This document shows positions 1 through 6,934 of a DNA stretch of 21,148 nucleotides, piece by piece. Positions within the stretch are counted from its first letter, which is position 1. Each line of letters opens with the position of its first letter. Below the pieces are notes generated by a model that was given only the letters and a program-made list of their open reading frames with translations, was not told where the DNA came from and ran no database searches. A program made the translations under genes and the position numbers. The stretch is from an uncultured Collinsella sp. (GTDB lineage Bacteria > Actinomycetota > Coriobacteriia > Coriobacteriales > Coriobacteriaceae). The DNA is taken from the NCBI GenBank assembly GCA_934630855.1, contig CAKTWW010000039.1:1-21148 (forward strand), read 5' to 3'.

Positions 1-26
1 TTGCGCTACCGTTGCGCCACACTGGC
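1..26 (-). tRNA. Partial tRNA 5' end, cut by the window edge
   Basis: Read on the minus strand, these bases fit the start of a tRNA. There is a 7-nt acceptor strand (GCCAGTG, 26-20), the TG linker, and a perfect 4-bp D stem GCGC/GCGC around the loop AACGGTA, with the conserved GG. The anticodon arm lies outside the window, so the amino acid cannot be named. A plausible promoter lies just upstream. A chance match is possible because only one stem can be checked. Confidence 0.45.
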
Positions 27-56
27 ACACTTGGCGCTTTCGCGCGAAGCCAGTTA

Positions 57-85
57 AGAATAAAGGAATTGCGGACGGGGCGCAA
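57..85 (-). promoter_or_regulatory. Candidate promoter of the partial tRNA
   Basis: On the minus strand a -35-like TTGCGC (85-80) and a -10-like TATTCT (62-57) are separated by exactly 17 bp. Initiation would fall around position 50, about 25 nt before the proposed tRNA 5' end. The match to sigma-70 consensus is moderate. Confidence 0.35.
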
Positions 86-110
86 CAGACCCCTCGGCCG
101 ACCACATCTC

Positions 111-175
111 AAAACTATTCGTCAGAACGAATAGTTTTATCTGTTCGCCAAAACGGTAAACTATTCGTTTTGGCG
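111..175. repeat. Two adjacent perfect hairpins sharing a repeated word
   Basis: The first inverted repeat has 11-bp arms, AAAACTATTCG (111-121) and CGAATAGTTTT (128-138), around a 6-nt loop. The second has 10-bp arms, CGCCAAAACG (146-155) and CGTTTTGGCG (166-175). The loop of the second carries AAACTATTCG (158-167), a third copy of the first arm that could pair with 128-137 instead. The two folds are therefore mutually exclusive on paper. The site lies between the yacP stop and the left-edge tRNA promoter. No T-tract marks it as an ordinary terminator. Confidence 0.7.
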
Positions 176-183
176 ACGGGAAA

Positions 184-229
184 CTTACAACCCACTGATT
201 GCGAATCAGTTGGCTGGCCAATTGAAAAA
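184..229 (-). pseudogene. tRNA-like remnant (possible decayed tRNA or attachment site)
   Basis: Read on the minus strand there is a D-arm-like segment (GGTT...AGCC with CAATTGG in the loop), then a perfect 5-bp anticodon-like stem ACTGA/TCAGT around TTCGCAA, then GGGTTGTAAGTT, which looks like a variable loop and the start of a T arm. The T arm is then lost and no matching acceptor stem is visible, so it is not a functional tRNA. It could be a decayed tRNA, the trace of an integration event, or coincidence. Confidence 0.22.
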
Positions 230-250
230 CCGGTCTCTAAGGATTCTCCC

Positions 251-928
251 CTACCTCCCGCGGAGGGCTTTGAGCTTGGCCAATGCCTCGGGGCTCAGGC
301 GGCTGCCCAGGGTCATCTTGATCTGGGGGGCCTCCTCGGCCTCGTGCACGTCGTTGTCGATCTGCTTGAGCTCGTCCACCAGCATGCGGCTCGAGATACG
401 CGTGACACCCTTGCCCATGACGACGGCTTGAATAGTGCCGTCGCTCGACACCACGGAGCACGCACGGCCTTCCTCGCGCGCCTCGATGCAGAGCTTTTGC
501 ACCACGGTATCTGCCGAAACGCCCGTCGGCGAGAACTCGATTCGCACGCCGCGGGCCGGCAGGTTGGGACGCTCACTGGAAATGTTTCCCGCGCCGTCAA
601 AGACGATCACGGCCTCGTAGCGGCCTTGGGCAAACGCCGCAACGTCATTGATGAGCGCGGTGCGCGCTATATCGTGGACGTCGCTGGAATACGGATCATC
701 GGAATGGTCGTATACGAGCTTTTCGTAGCGCGGCGTGCAGTGGATCACGTTGTAGCCGTCGACCACCAACAGCTCGGGCTTGTTGGAGTGCACCGTCGAG
801 ACCGGGTCGGCGATGGCCTGCGCAAACGCATTGCCACCCACGCCATAGGTCGCGGCCGAAACGATCGGCTTGGCCGAGCCCTCGCCAAAGCGCTTGGCCT
901 TGGACTTGGCGCGGTTCTTCTTGGACAT
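251..928 (-). CDS. yacP: NYN-domain endoribonuclease, YacP/Rae1 family
   Basis: This 225-residue protein belongs to the YacP/Rae1 group of PIN-like NYN nucleases. In Bacillus, Rae1 is a ribosome-associated endoribonuclease that cleaves mRNA in the A site; the role here is inferred from family membership. Visible motifs are the first acidic strand VVDGYNVI (residues 55-62), VFDGAG (109-114), GVSADTVVQK (136-145) and SSDGTIQ (161-167), the expected Asp-rich catalytic set. The N-terminal ~45 residues are basic and Gly/Ala-rich and may be a flexible RNA- or ribosome-binding extension. The ATG follows a GGAGG site overlapping the end of rlmB, 3 bp downstream of the rlmB stop, so translation is probably coupled. 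It is the last gene of the disA-to-yacP operon, and the rlmB-yacP pairing is conserved in Firmicutes. No clear intrinsic terminator follows. Confidence 0.85.
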   Translation of the reverse strand: MSKKNRAKSKAKRFGEGSAKPIVSAATYGVGGNAFAQAIADPVSTVHSNKPELLVVDGYNVIHCTPRYEKLVYDHSDDPYSSDVHDIARTALINDVAAFAQGRYEAVIVFDGAGNISSERPNLPARGVRIEFSPTGVSADTVVQKLCIEAREEGRACSVVSSDGTIQAVVMGKGVTRISSRMLVDELKQIDNDVHEAEEAPQIKMTLGSRLSPEALAKLKALRGR

Positions 929-931
929 GCG

Positions 932-1846
932 CTACTCCTCCCCCATGAGCTCGCCGGCGTTGCGGCGCAGCCACTCAAAGCACAGCGCCGTCGTTGCCTG
1001 AGCCACGTTGAGGCTCTCGGTCATGCCGCGCTGGGGAAGCTTGGTCAAAAAGTCGCATTTCTCGAGCACCAGACGCGAGATGCCATCGCCCTCGGAACCC
1101 ATGACGAGCGCCACGCGACCCTCGAAGGGAGCATCCCAGCAGCTGCCCTCGGCATGCTCGGAAGCGCCGCCCACCCAAAAGCCGGCGGCCTTGAGGTCGT
1201 CGAGCGCACGGGCGATATTGGGAACCTGCGCGATGGGCAGATGCATGACAGCACCGGCGGAGGTCTTGTAGCTGCCCACGGTCACGCCGGCAGCGCGTTT
1301 GTTGGCGATGACAACACCGGCCGCGCCCACGACCTCGGCAGAACGCGCAATCGCGCCAAAGTTACCGTCGTCGGTCACGTGATCGAGCACGACGACAAGT
1401 GCCGGGCCGTCGCCCGCACGGTCGAGAATGTCGGCGACATCTGCGTAGGGGAAGGTGCCCACCTCGAGTGCAATGCCCTGGTGAGCGCCATGGCTCGACA
1501 GCGCATCGAGCTGCGCGCGCGGCACATACTTGATACGTACGCCCGCGGCGTTAAGGTCATCGACCAGACGAGACAGAGCGGCATCGCGCTCCCCGCCCTC
1601 GGCAATGAGCGCGCACTTGACGGGAAAGCCGGTGCGCAGCGCCTCGGCGGCAGCACGGCGACCTTCGATAAACTCACCCTTGGGGGCCTGAACGTTGTCG
1701 CGGTTGCGATCGCGCTGCTGACGTGCAGCCTGGGAGCGCTCGCGCTGGCCCTTGGGAGTGACAGCGCGGTCGTTGCGGCGAATCGGACGCGAGCCAGAAG
1801 CAGCCTGTTTGCCACCACGAGGCGCACGCTTGCGATTGTCGGCCAT
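932..1846 (-). CDS. rlmB: 23S rRNA 2'-O-methyltransferase, TrmH/RlmB family
   Basis: A 304-residue SPOUT methyltransferase. RlmB enzymes transfer a methyl group from SAM to a ribose 2'-OH in 23S rRNA (G2251 in E. coli). The first ~55 residues are a basic, disordered tail rich in Arg, Gln and Gly. Residues 57-135 match the TrmH substrate-binding domain, starting with EGRRAAAEAL. The catalytic SPOUT knot spans about 148-295, with DHVTDDGNFGAIARSA (motif 1, conserved Asn162 and Arg168), VMGSEGDGIS (motif 2) and ESLNVAQATTA (motif 3). The start at 1846 is preferred over an upstream in-frame codon because AGGAGG lies 7 nt before it. A terminator separates it from cysS, so rlmB-yacP may be read through or have its own weak promoter. 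The exact target nucleotide is inferred. Confidence 0.9.
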   Translation of the reverse strand: MADNRKRAPRGGKQAASGSRPIRRNDRAVTPKGQRERSQAARQQRDRNRDNVQAPKGEFIEGRRAAAEALRTGFPVKCALIAEGGERDAALSRLVDDLNAAGVRIKYVPRAQLDALSSHGAHQGIALEVGTFPYADVADILDRAGDGPALVVVLDHVTDDGNFGAIARSAEVVGAAGVVIANKRAAGVTVGSYKTSAGAVMHLPIAQVPNIARALDDLKAAGFWVGGASEHAEGSCWDAPFEGRVALVMGSEGDGISRLVLEKCDFLTKLPQRGMTESLNVAQATTALCFEWLRRNAGELMGEE

Positions 1847-1874
1847 AAAGCGACCTCCTAAATACAACTATCAA

Positions 1875-1920
1875 ACGAAACAAAATAAACGACCGCCCAT
1901 GAATATTAATTCGGGCGGTC
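1875..1920 (-). terminator. Intrinsic terminator downstream of cysS
   Basis: A perfect 8-bp stem GACCGCCC (1891-1898) / GGGCGGTC (1913-1920) is followed on the minus strand by the T-rich stretch GTTTATTTTGTTTCG. It lies between cysS and rlmB. Confidence 0.75.
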
Positions 1921-1924
1921 GGTA

Positions 1925-2026
1925 CGGGTTTTCCAAGTGCCCGAGATTGCCGTGAAAGAGGAGCGACGCGTACTTGAGTACGCGAGCGACGGTTTGAACG
2001 GCAAGGTCGGGTGCTTGGGAAACCCG
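1925..2026. repeat. Large imperfect palindrome with symmetric internal loop
   Basis: Two 29-nt arms (1925-1953 and 1998-2026) are complementary at 24 of 29 positions. Several mismatches can be G-U pairs in RNA. They enclose a second, perfect palindrome CGCGTACTTGAGTACGCG (1967-1984), with 13 nt on each side, so the internal loop is symmetric. The element fills the gap between the cysS stop and its terminator. It could be a 3'-UTR structure, a mobile palindromic repeat or a protein-binding site; the sequence alone does not decide. Confidence 0.75.
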
Positions 2027-2032
2027 CGGGGA

Positions 2033-3499
2033 TTAGAGAGATTTGATACGGGTGCCGGCGGCAGTGTCCTCGATCGTCAGCCCCAGGTCCTTGAGCTGGT
2101 CGCGGATGGCGTCGGCCAGATCCCAGTTCTTGGCGGCACGGGCCTCGGCGCGGGCCTCGAGAATCTTGGCAGCGGCCTCGTCCACGTCGTCGCCCGTGTA
2201 GGCGACCAGACCGGCGGCAACACCCAGCAGGCCCAGCGGCAGCTCGACCTTGGGCTCGGGAAGCTCAACACCAAAGGTGTCGAGCAGCTCGGCCAGCGTG
2301 TCGGCGGCGGCCAGGGCAGCAGCCTTGTCGGCAGCGTCGCCGGCCTGCTCCAGGTACTGGTTGCACTCGGTCACAAAGCCAAAGACGGCACCCATGGCAC
2401 CGGCGGTGTTAAAGTCGTCGTCCATGCACTCCTTAAAGGTGGCACGGGTCTCGGCGGCCTTGGCGGCAAATGCCTCGGCAGCAGCATCATCGGCAGCGGC
2501 CGTCGCGTGATTCGCAGCCCAGCGCAGGTTCTCGACCGTACCGGCGATACGCGTGAGCGAGTTCTCGGCACCCTCCAGGCGCTCCCAGGAGAAATCGAGC
2601 GGCGAGCGATAGCTCGTCTGCAGCATCAGCAGGCGCAGAGCGGCAGCGGAGTGCTGCTCGAGGACCTCGGCCAGCGTAAAGAAGTTGCCGAGCGACTTGG
2701 ACATCTTCTCGCCGTCGACCAGCAGCATGCCCGTGTGCATCCAGGTGTTGGAGAAACCCTGGTGCCAGGCGCAGGTGGCCTGGGCGCACTCGTTCTCATG
2801 GTGCGGGAAGGCAAGGTCGGAGCCGCCGCCGTGGATGTCAATCGGGGTGCCCAGGTAGCGGTGCACCATGGCGGCGCACTCGGTGTGCCAACCGGGACGA
2901 CCCTCGCCCCAGGGGCTCGGCCAGCTGGGCTCGCCGGGCTTGGCGGCCTTCCACAGGGCAAAGTCGAGCGGGTCGTTCTTGTCCTCGTTCTCCTCGATGC
3001 GCGCACCCACCATCAGGTCGTCGATGTTGCGGCCCGAGACCTGACCGTAGTTGGGATCGCTGCGCACGGCAAAGTACACGTCGCCGTTATCGGCGGCGTA
3101 GGCATGGCCCTGCTCGATGAGCGTCTTGATCATGGCGATCATGGGGCCGATCTCCTTGGTGGCGCGGGGGCGCACATCGGGATCGAGCACGTTGGCGGCG
3201 CGCATGACGCCGATGAACTTGTCGGAAAACTCCGTCGCGACCTCGGCGGCGGTACGGCCCTGCTCGTTGGCGCGCTTGATGATCTTGTCGTCGACGTCGG
3301 TGAGGTTCTGGGCAAACGTGACCTCGTAGCCGCTCGCGATGAGCCAGCGGCGGATCACGTCGAAGCTGATGAACGTGCGGGCGTTACCGATGTGGATGTT
3401 GTCGTAGACCGTGGGGCCGCACACGTACATGCGGACCTTGCCGGACTCGATGGGCTGGAACTCTTCCTTTTTATGGGTAGCGCTGTTGTAGATACGCAT
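2033..3499 (-). CDS. cysS: Cysteine--tRNA ligase
   Basis: A 488-residue class I aminoacyl-tRNA synthetase that charges tRNA-Cys in the cytoplasm. The HIGH-like signature is HIGN (36-39) in YDNIHIGNARTF, and KMSKS is intact at 265-269 (GEKMSKSLGN). The zinc ligands known from the E. coli enzyme are recognisable as Cys27 (CGPTVYD), Cys208 (WHTEC), His233 and Glu237 (PHHENE). The C-terminal third is an Ala/Glu-rich helical DALR-type domain. Length is a little above the usual ~460 residues. The ATG is 3 bp after the ispF stop and is preceded by AAGGAG inside the end of ispF, so the two genes are co-transcribed and probably coupled. A terminator and a large palindrome follow. Confidence 0.97.
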   Translation of the reverse strand: MRIYNSATHKKEEFQPIESGKVRMYVCGPTVYDNIHIGNARTFISFDVIRRWLIASGYEVTFAQNLTDVDDKIIKRANEQGRTAAEVATEFSDKFIGVMRAANVLDPDVRPRATKEIGPMIAMIKTLIEQGHAYAADNGDVYFAVRSDPNYGQVSGRNIDDLMVGARIEENEDKNDPLDFALWKAAKPGEPSWPSPWGEGRPGWHTECAAMVHRYLGTPIDIHGGGSDLAFPHHENECAQATCAWHQGFSNTWMHTGMLLVDGEKMSKSLGNFFTLAEVLEQHSAAALRLLMLQTSYRSPLDFSWERLEGAENSLTRIAGTVENLRWAANHATAAADDAAAEAFAAKAAETRATFKECMDDDFNTAGAMGAVFGFVTECNQYLEQAGDAADKAAALAAADTLAELLDTFGVELPEPKVELPLGLLGVAAGLVAYTGDDVDEAAAKILEARAEARAAKNWDLADAIRDQLKDLGLTIEDTAAGTRIKSL

Positions 3500-3502
3500 T
3501 CG

Positions 3503-3997
3503 TTACTCCTTAACGGTTTTCTGTAGCAGGCAGACGGCCCAGGCGCCAATTCCCTCGCCCCGGCCTTCCCAACCGAGCTTTTCGGTCGTGGTGGCGGCGA
3601 CGCCCACGTTTTCGACGTCGACGCCCAGGGCATGGGCCAAGTTGGCACGCATGGCATCGCGGTGCGGGGTGATCTTGGGCTGCTGGCAGGCGATGGTGCA
3701 GTCGGCATCGACAAACTCAAAGCCCAGCTCACGCGCATAATCCATTACGCGGGCAAGCAACACCATCGAATCGGCGCCCTCATAGGCGGGATCGGTGTCG
3801 GGGAACAACTTACCGATGTCTCCCCCGCGGCAGGCGCCCAGAATGGCGTCTGCCAGGGCATGCGCGAGCACATCGGCATCCGAGTGGCCCAACAGGCCGC
3901 GCTCGTAGGGAATATCGACCCCGCCGATGATACATCGACGCCCCTCCACCAGACGGTGGACGTCGTAGCCGTGGCCAATGCGCAGGTTACTGAACAT
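3503..3997 (-). CDS. ispF: 2-C-methyl-D-erythritol 2,4-cyclodiphosphate synthase
   Basis: IspF (164 residues) converts CDP-methylerythritol 2-phosphate to ME-2,4-cyclodiphosphate with release of CMP in the MEP isoprenoid pathway, normally as a trimer. The metal-binding motif is GHGYDVH (Asp12, His14), with a further His in HSDADVLAHALADAILGA. The substrate-binding segments GDIGKLFPDTDP and ATTTEKLGW are also present. Length is typical (~160). Its start overlaps the end of ispD by 11 nt and uses a GAGAGGA-like ribosome site inside ispD. The enzymes for the step preceding IspF (IspD) and for this step are thus adjacent and coupled, as in many bacteria. Confidence 0.96.
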   Translation of the reverse strand: MFSNLRIGHGYDVHRLVEGRRCIIGGVDIPYERGLLGHSDADVLAHALADAILGACRGGDIGKLFPDTDPAYEGADSMVLLARVMDYARELGFEFVDADCTIACQQPKITPHRDAMRANLAHALGVDVENVGVAATTTEKLGWEGRGEGIGAWAVCLLQKTVKE

Positions 3998-4715
3998 GGG
4001 GAAGGTCCTCTCCCTCGGCCATGCGGCCGAGCAGAATCGCGGTTACGGGACGCAGGTCCTCGGGCATCGTCACCTTAAGGTTGTCGCGCGGGCTCTGGAC
4101 GCAGCGGACGCGCCCGCCCATGCGCTCGACCAGCGACGAATCGTCGGTACCGATAAAGCCCTCGGCAATAGCGGCGGCGTGGGCGCGCTTCATGGCGTCG
4201 ACGCTAAAGATCTGCGGCGTTTGCGCAGCCCAGTAGAGCTCGCGCGGCGGCGTCTCGACGATGTTATCGCCGTCGACGATCTTGAGCGTGTCGATTGCAG
4301 GCTGGCCGCACACGACACCGTCGAGTGAGCGGTCGCCCACAAGCACGTCAATCGCATGGTCGATGGCCTCGGTCGTGATGAGCGGACGGGCGCCGTCGTG
4401 GATGGCGACGTATTCAAAGCCCGCCGGCACCGCATGCACGCCGGCACGGGTGGAATCCTGGCGGGTATCGCCGGCATCGGCAAAGCTGATGGGCGTGTCG
4501 TAGTCAAACGGACTGATAGCCAGGCGGCGCATCTCGGCGCGGCGCTCGGCAGGGCAAACCACAACGATGTGGCCGACCTTGTCGCTACGATCGAACGCGC
4601 GAATGGACCAGCTCATAAGCGGACGGCCCGCCACGTTGACGAGCTGCTTGCCGCCGGGGTTGCCAAAGCGCTGGCCGCTGCCGCCGGCAACGACCACGGC
4701 GCATACGGGCGCCAT
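3987..4715 (-). CDS. ispD: 2-C-methyl-D-erythritol 4-phosphate cytidylyltransferase
   Basis: IspD (242 residues) joins CTP and methylerythritol 4-phosphate to give CDP-methylerythritol, the third step of the MEP pathway. The nucleotidyltransferase loop AGGSGQRFG (10-18) with KQ at 23-24 is intact. HDGARP, TPQIF, TDDSSLVE and NLKVTMPED, all typical of the family, follow in order. The start codon overlaps the disA stop by one base (TAATG), so translation should be coupled to disA. The C-terminus runs slightly past the family core and overlaps ispF. Confidence 0.95.
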   Translation of the reverse strand: MAPVCAVVVAGGSGQRFGNPGGKQLVNVAGRPLMSWSIRAFDRSDKVGHIVVVCPAERRAEMRRLAISPFDYDTPISFADAGDTRQDSTRAGVHAVPAGFEYVAIHDGARPLITTEAIDHAIDVLVGDRSLDGVVCGQPAIDTLKIVDGDNIVETPPRELYWAAQTPQIFSVDAMKRAHAAAIAEGFIGTDDSSLVERMGGRVRCVQSPRDNLKVTMPEDLRPVTAILLGRMAEGEDLPHVQ

Positions 4716-5782
4716 TATGCGTTCCCCTGTTTAGTGCCCTTCATGCGGTACAGGGAGTCCGCAAGAATGGCGGGGTTGTTGACGCCAAAGTCGCCCAGGC
4801 GCTCCGGATCCTCGCTGATGTCATCCATGAGCTCCTGCAGTGAGCCGTACTCGTCGACGATCTTCTCGGCAACGCCATCGCGCACGACGGACACGCGCGA
4901 AAGCGTGCGCAGGCCCAGCGGCGTCATGACGGAGTCCTCGTCCAGGTCGTCGTAACCCAGAACCGCCGCCACATGCTGTGGGTCGGACAGGTCCTTAGGT
5001 GTCATACGACTCAGGTTGGCGCGAATCTTCTCGGCATTAGCCTCGGAAGAATCGCTCGCGTAGTCGCGGATCATCAGGTCGTACTCGGTATCCATGCTGG
5101 AGCCTGCGAGCTGCTCGAGCTGCATCTGCACGAGTTTGCCCTGGTTGCCCAGCTTGACGATGCAATCCTTAAGCTCGGTCTTCGCCTGCTGCATGATCTC
5201 GAAGCTCGAGAAGATGCCGGTGATGTCGGCGAGCGTGACGTAGTCGTCCAGCTCGAGGGCCGTCAGGCGCAGCAGGGAGCGATCGAGCGACTGGCGGGTG
5301 GTCTGGAGCGTGGCGACGAGCTGGTTGACCGAGCTCATGATGGTGGTGACGGGCTGGATCTCGTAGCTCTTGCCGTGGACGTACACGTTGACGACGGCAC
5401 GACGGGCAGAGACCGAGATTACGATGGCGTCGGTGAGTACCGACATGCGGGCGGCGGTACGGTGACGCATACCCGTCTCGCTCGTGGCGAGCGAGGGATC
5501 GGGGTTGAGGTGGAAGTTGGCACGCAGGATCTGGGTGAGGTCGCCATCGATGACGATGGCGCCGTCCATCTTGGAGAGCTCGAACAGACGGTTCGAGGTG
5601 AACGAAATGTTGAGCGGGAAGCCGTCGTTACCGGCGGCGAGCACGTTTTCGGTGTCGCCGACGCAGATAAGGGCGCCCAGGTGACCGGCAATGATCATGT
5701 CGAGGGCGGTGCGGATCGGCTGGCCAGGTGCCGTCAGGCGAATGGCCTGCTCCATACGCTTTTGCAGCTCGTTCTTATCCAA
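4715..5782 (-). CDS. disA: Diadenylate cyclase DisA
   Basis: DisA (355 residues, normal length) condenses two ATP into the second messenger c-di-AMP and, in Bacillus, scans DNA for branched structures. The N-terminal DAC domain has the catalytic DGA (73-75) and RHRT (106-109) motifs. A helical spine follows, and a helix-hairpin-helix DNA-binding region lies near the C-terminus. The predicted start is TTG at 5782, with GGGAG 8 nt upstream; no in-frame ATG with a ribosome site is seen nearby. It heads the operon disA-ispD-ispF-cysS. In many Firmicutes and Actinobacteria radA precedes disA, but no radA is in this window. The upstream gap carries a large palindromic element shared with the divergent mntP side. 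Confidence 0.95.
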   Translation of the reverse strand: MDKNELQKRMEQAIRLTAPGQPIRTALDMIIAGHLGALICVGDTENVLAAGNDGFPLNISFTSNRLFELSKMDGAIVIDGDLTQILRANFHLNPDPSLATSETGMRHRTAARMSVLTDAIVISVSARRAVVNVYVHGKSYEIQPVTTIMSSVNQLVATLQTTRQSLDRSLLRLTALELDDYVTLADITGIFSSFEIMQQAKTELKDCIVKLGNQGKLVQMQLEQLAGSSMDTEYDLMIRDYASDSSEANAEKIRANLSRMTPKDLSDPQHVAAVLGYDDLDEDSVMTPLGLRTLSRVSVVRDGVAEKIVDEYGSLQELMDDISEDPERLGDFGVNNPAILADSLYRMKGTKQGNA

Positions 5783-5891
5783 GGCATCGCTCCCATCGTA
5801 TACGCTCCATAAACGTCAATAAGTTTCTCACGGTTTGCCCCCGTGGCGCCCGCAAAATCCGATGCTTACAGAATGAGCGAACACATCCGGA

Positions 5892-5999
5892 GTAGTTAAT
5901 TTGGGACGGGGCTCTTTTAGCTACCCCGGCAGTCAATCGGCCAAATCGTTTGCACTATCAACCGGGGCAGCTAAAAGAGCCCCGTCCCAAATTAACTAC
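5892..5999. repeat. 108-bp palindromic MITE/REP-like element, family E
   Basis: Two 38-nt arms (5892-5929 and 5962-5999) are complementary at 37 positions, the single difference being a G-U-compatible A/G change. They enclose a 32-nt loop. The ends read GTAG...CTAC. Each arm contains GGGACGGGGCTC and a smaller GGGGC/GCCCC hairpin. It sits in the divergent gap between disA and the mntP leader. It resembles the other palindromes of this window in having GGGAC next to the outer stem. Confidence 0.85.
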
Positions 6000-6001
6000 C
6001 C

Positions 6002-6030
6002 TGCCAAAAAGGTTGGTCTTGTGGTAGCAT
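6002..6030 (+). promoter_or_regulatory. Candidate promoter of the mntP riboswitch transcript
   Basis: An extended -10 element TGgTAGCAT (6022-6030) has a weak -35-like TGCCAA 17 bp upstream (6002-6007). Initiation near 6037 would place the riboswitch at the start of the transcript. The -35 is poor, so this is a suggestion. Confidence 0.3.
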
Positions 6031-6044
6031 CGGGATTCACATAA

Positions 6045-6181
6045 ATGAGGGAGTAGTCGCGTGACCGGTTTCGCCTCCGGTGGCGCGGCAAGTCAACATA
6101 CTGACCGAAACGGTCTGGCTTGCCTTAATGAACGAGACTCGTGGTTGTGCGCGCAACGCGTACGCCACGGGTCTTTTTTGT
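6045..6181 (+). promoter_or_regulatory. yybP-ykoY manganese riboswitch with terminator platform
   Basis: The leader holds the family's conserved segments in order: GAGGGAGTAG near the 5' end, GCAAGTCAACATACTG, GGCTTGCC closing a helix with GCAAG, then TAATGAACGAGAC. An expression platform follows: GACTCGTGG (6136-6144) pairs with CCACGGGTC (6165-6173) and leads into TTTTTT, forming an intrinsic terminator. In known members Mn2+ binding stabilises the aptamer and prevents termination, turning on Mn2+ export. The downstream gene is mntP, which agrees with this assignment. Confidence 0.9.
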
Positions 6182-6235
6182 TGCTCCCCCCACTAGAGGT
6201 ACACGCGGGTTCGCCCGCAAGGAGGGAGCCAAACC

Positions 6236-6814
6236 ATGGGACTCGCAGAGCTCGTATTGCTCGCCATCGGGCTTTCGATGGACGCCTTTGCCGTGTCCAT
6301 CTGCAAGGGCCTTGGCATGAAGAGGATCAACCTTAAGGTCGCCGTGGTGCTCGGCCTGTTCTTTGGCGGCTTCCAGGCCGGCATGCCCGTTATCGGCTGG
6401 GCACTCGGCAGTCAGTTCCTGGGAATCATCGGCCCCATCGACCACTGGATCGCCTTTGTCCTGCTCGCCTTCATCGGCGGCAAGATGCTGTGGGAGGCAT
6501 TTACCGAGGACGATGACGAAGGCGACGGTAAGGACGCCGAGAAGATCGACCTGGGCGAATATCTGATCCTGGCCATCGCCACTTCCATCGACGCTCTGGC
6601 CGTGGGCATCTCGTTTGCCGCGCTCTCGGTCGATATCGTCCCCGCCGTGTCGCTCATCGGCGTCACTACCTTTATCTTCTCCGTCGCCGGTGTGGCGATC
6701 GGCCACACCTTCGGCGCGCGCTACGAAAAACCCGCCACCATCGTGGGCGGCGTCGTGCTCATCCTCATCGGCCTCAAGATTCTGCTGGAACACTTGGGGA
6801 TTTTGATGTTGTAA
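6236..6814 (+). CDS. mntP: Manganese efflux pump MntP
   Basis: A 192-residue inner-membrane protein with six hydrophobic segments in two homologous halves. The repeated signature is visible as LSMDAFAVSICKG near residue 14 and SIDALAVGISFA near residue 119; the Asp in each is the conserved metal-pathway residue. An acidic loop (EDDDEGDGKDAEK) joins the halves. MntP exports Mn2+ and protects against manganese toxicity. The ATG at 6236 follows GCAAGGAGGGAG. The Mn2+ riboswitch in its leader provides on-switch control, and a strong hairpin terminator lies 27 bp after the stop. It is the first gene of the plus-strand block. Confidence 0.95.
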   Translation: MGLAELVLLAIGLSMDAFAVSICKGLGMKRINLKVAVVLGLFFGGFQAGMPVIGWALGSQFLGIIGPIDHWIAFVLLAFIGGKMLWEAFTEDDDEGDGKDAEKIDLGEYLILAIATSIDALAVGISFAALSVDIVPAVSLIGVTTFIFSVAGVAIGHTFGARYEKPATIVGGVVLILIGLKILLEHLGILML

Positions 6815-6841
6815 GACACCCTTCAAACCCAAACGTTTGGG

Positions 6842-6880
6842 CAAGGCCTCATGCAGAGTTTTGCATGAGGCCTTTTCGTG
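6842..6880 (+). terminator. mntP terminator; first copy of a 39-bp direct repeat
   Basis: A 13-bp stem AAGGCCTCATGCA / TGCATGAGGCCTT with a short loop is followed by TTCGTG, giving a terminator after mntP. The whole 39 bp recurs without change at 8346-8384. Its top carries the box TGCAGAGTTTTGCA (6852-6865), one base different from the hipB operator half-site. A 14-bp perfect palindrome CCCAAACGTTTGGG lies just before it (6828-6841). Confidence 0.8.
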
Positions 6881-6934
6881 TAAAAGAACGCCTACTCAAC
6901 AAGGCTGGGATATCCAGTCCTTCATCGTCATTCC

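Noticed and set aside
170..1861. 563-codon open frame on the plus strand opposite yacP and rlmB
   Set aside because: It is antisense to two recognisable genes, has no ribosome site and no family-like motifs; it arises from high-G+C codon bias.
1937..3526. 529-codon plus-strand frame opposite cysS
   Set aside because: It mirrors cysS codon structure; its Gly/Val/Leu-rich product has no recognisable domain.
6125..6844. 239-codon minus-strand frame over the riboswitch and mntP
   Set aside because: It is antisense to MntP and crosses the riboswitch; the Asp/Gly/His-rich product is typical of a shadow frame.
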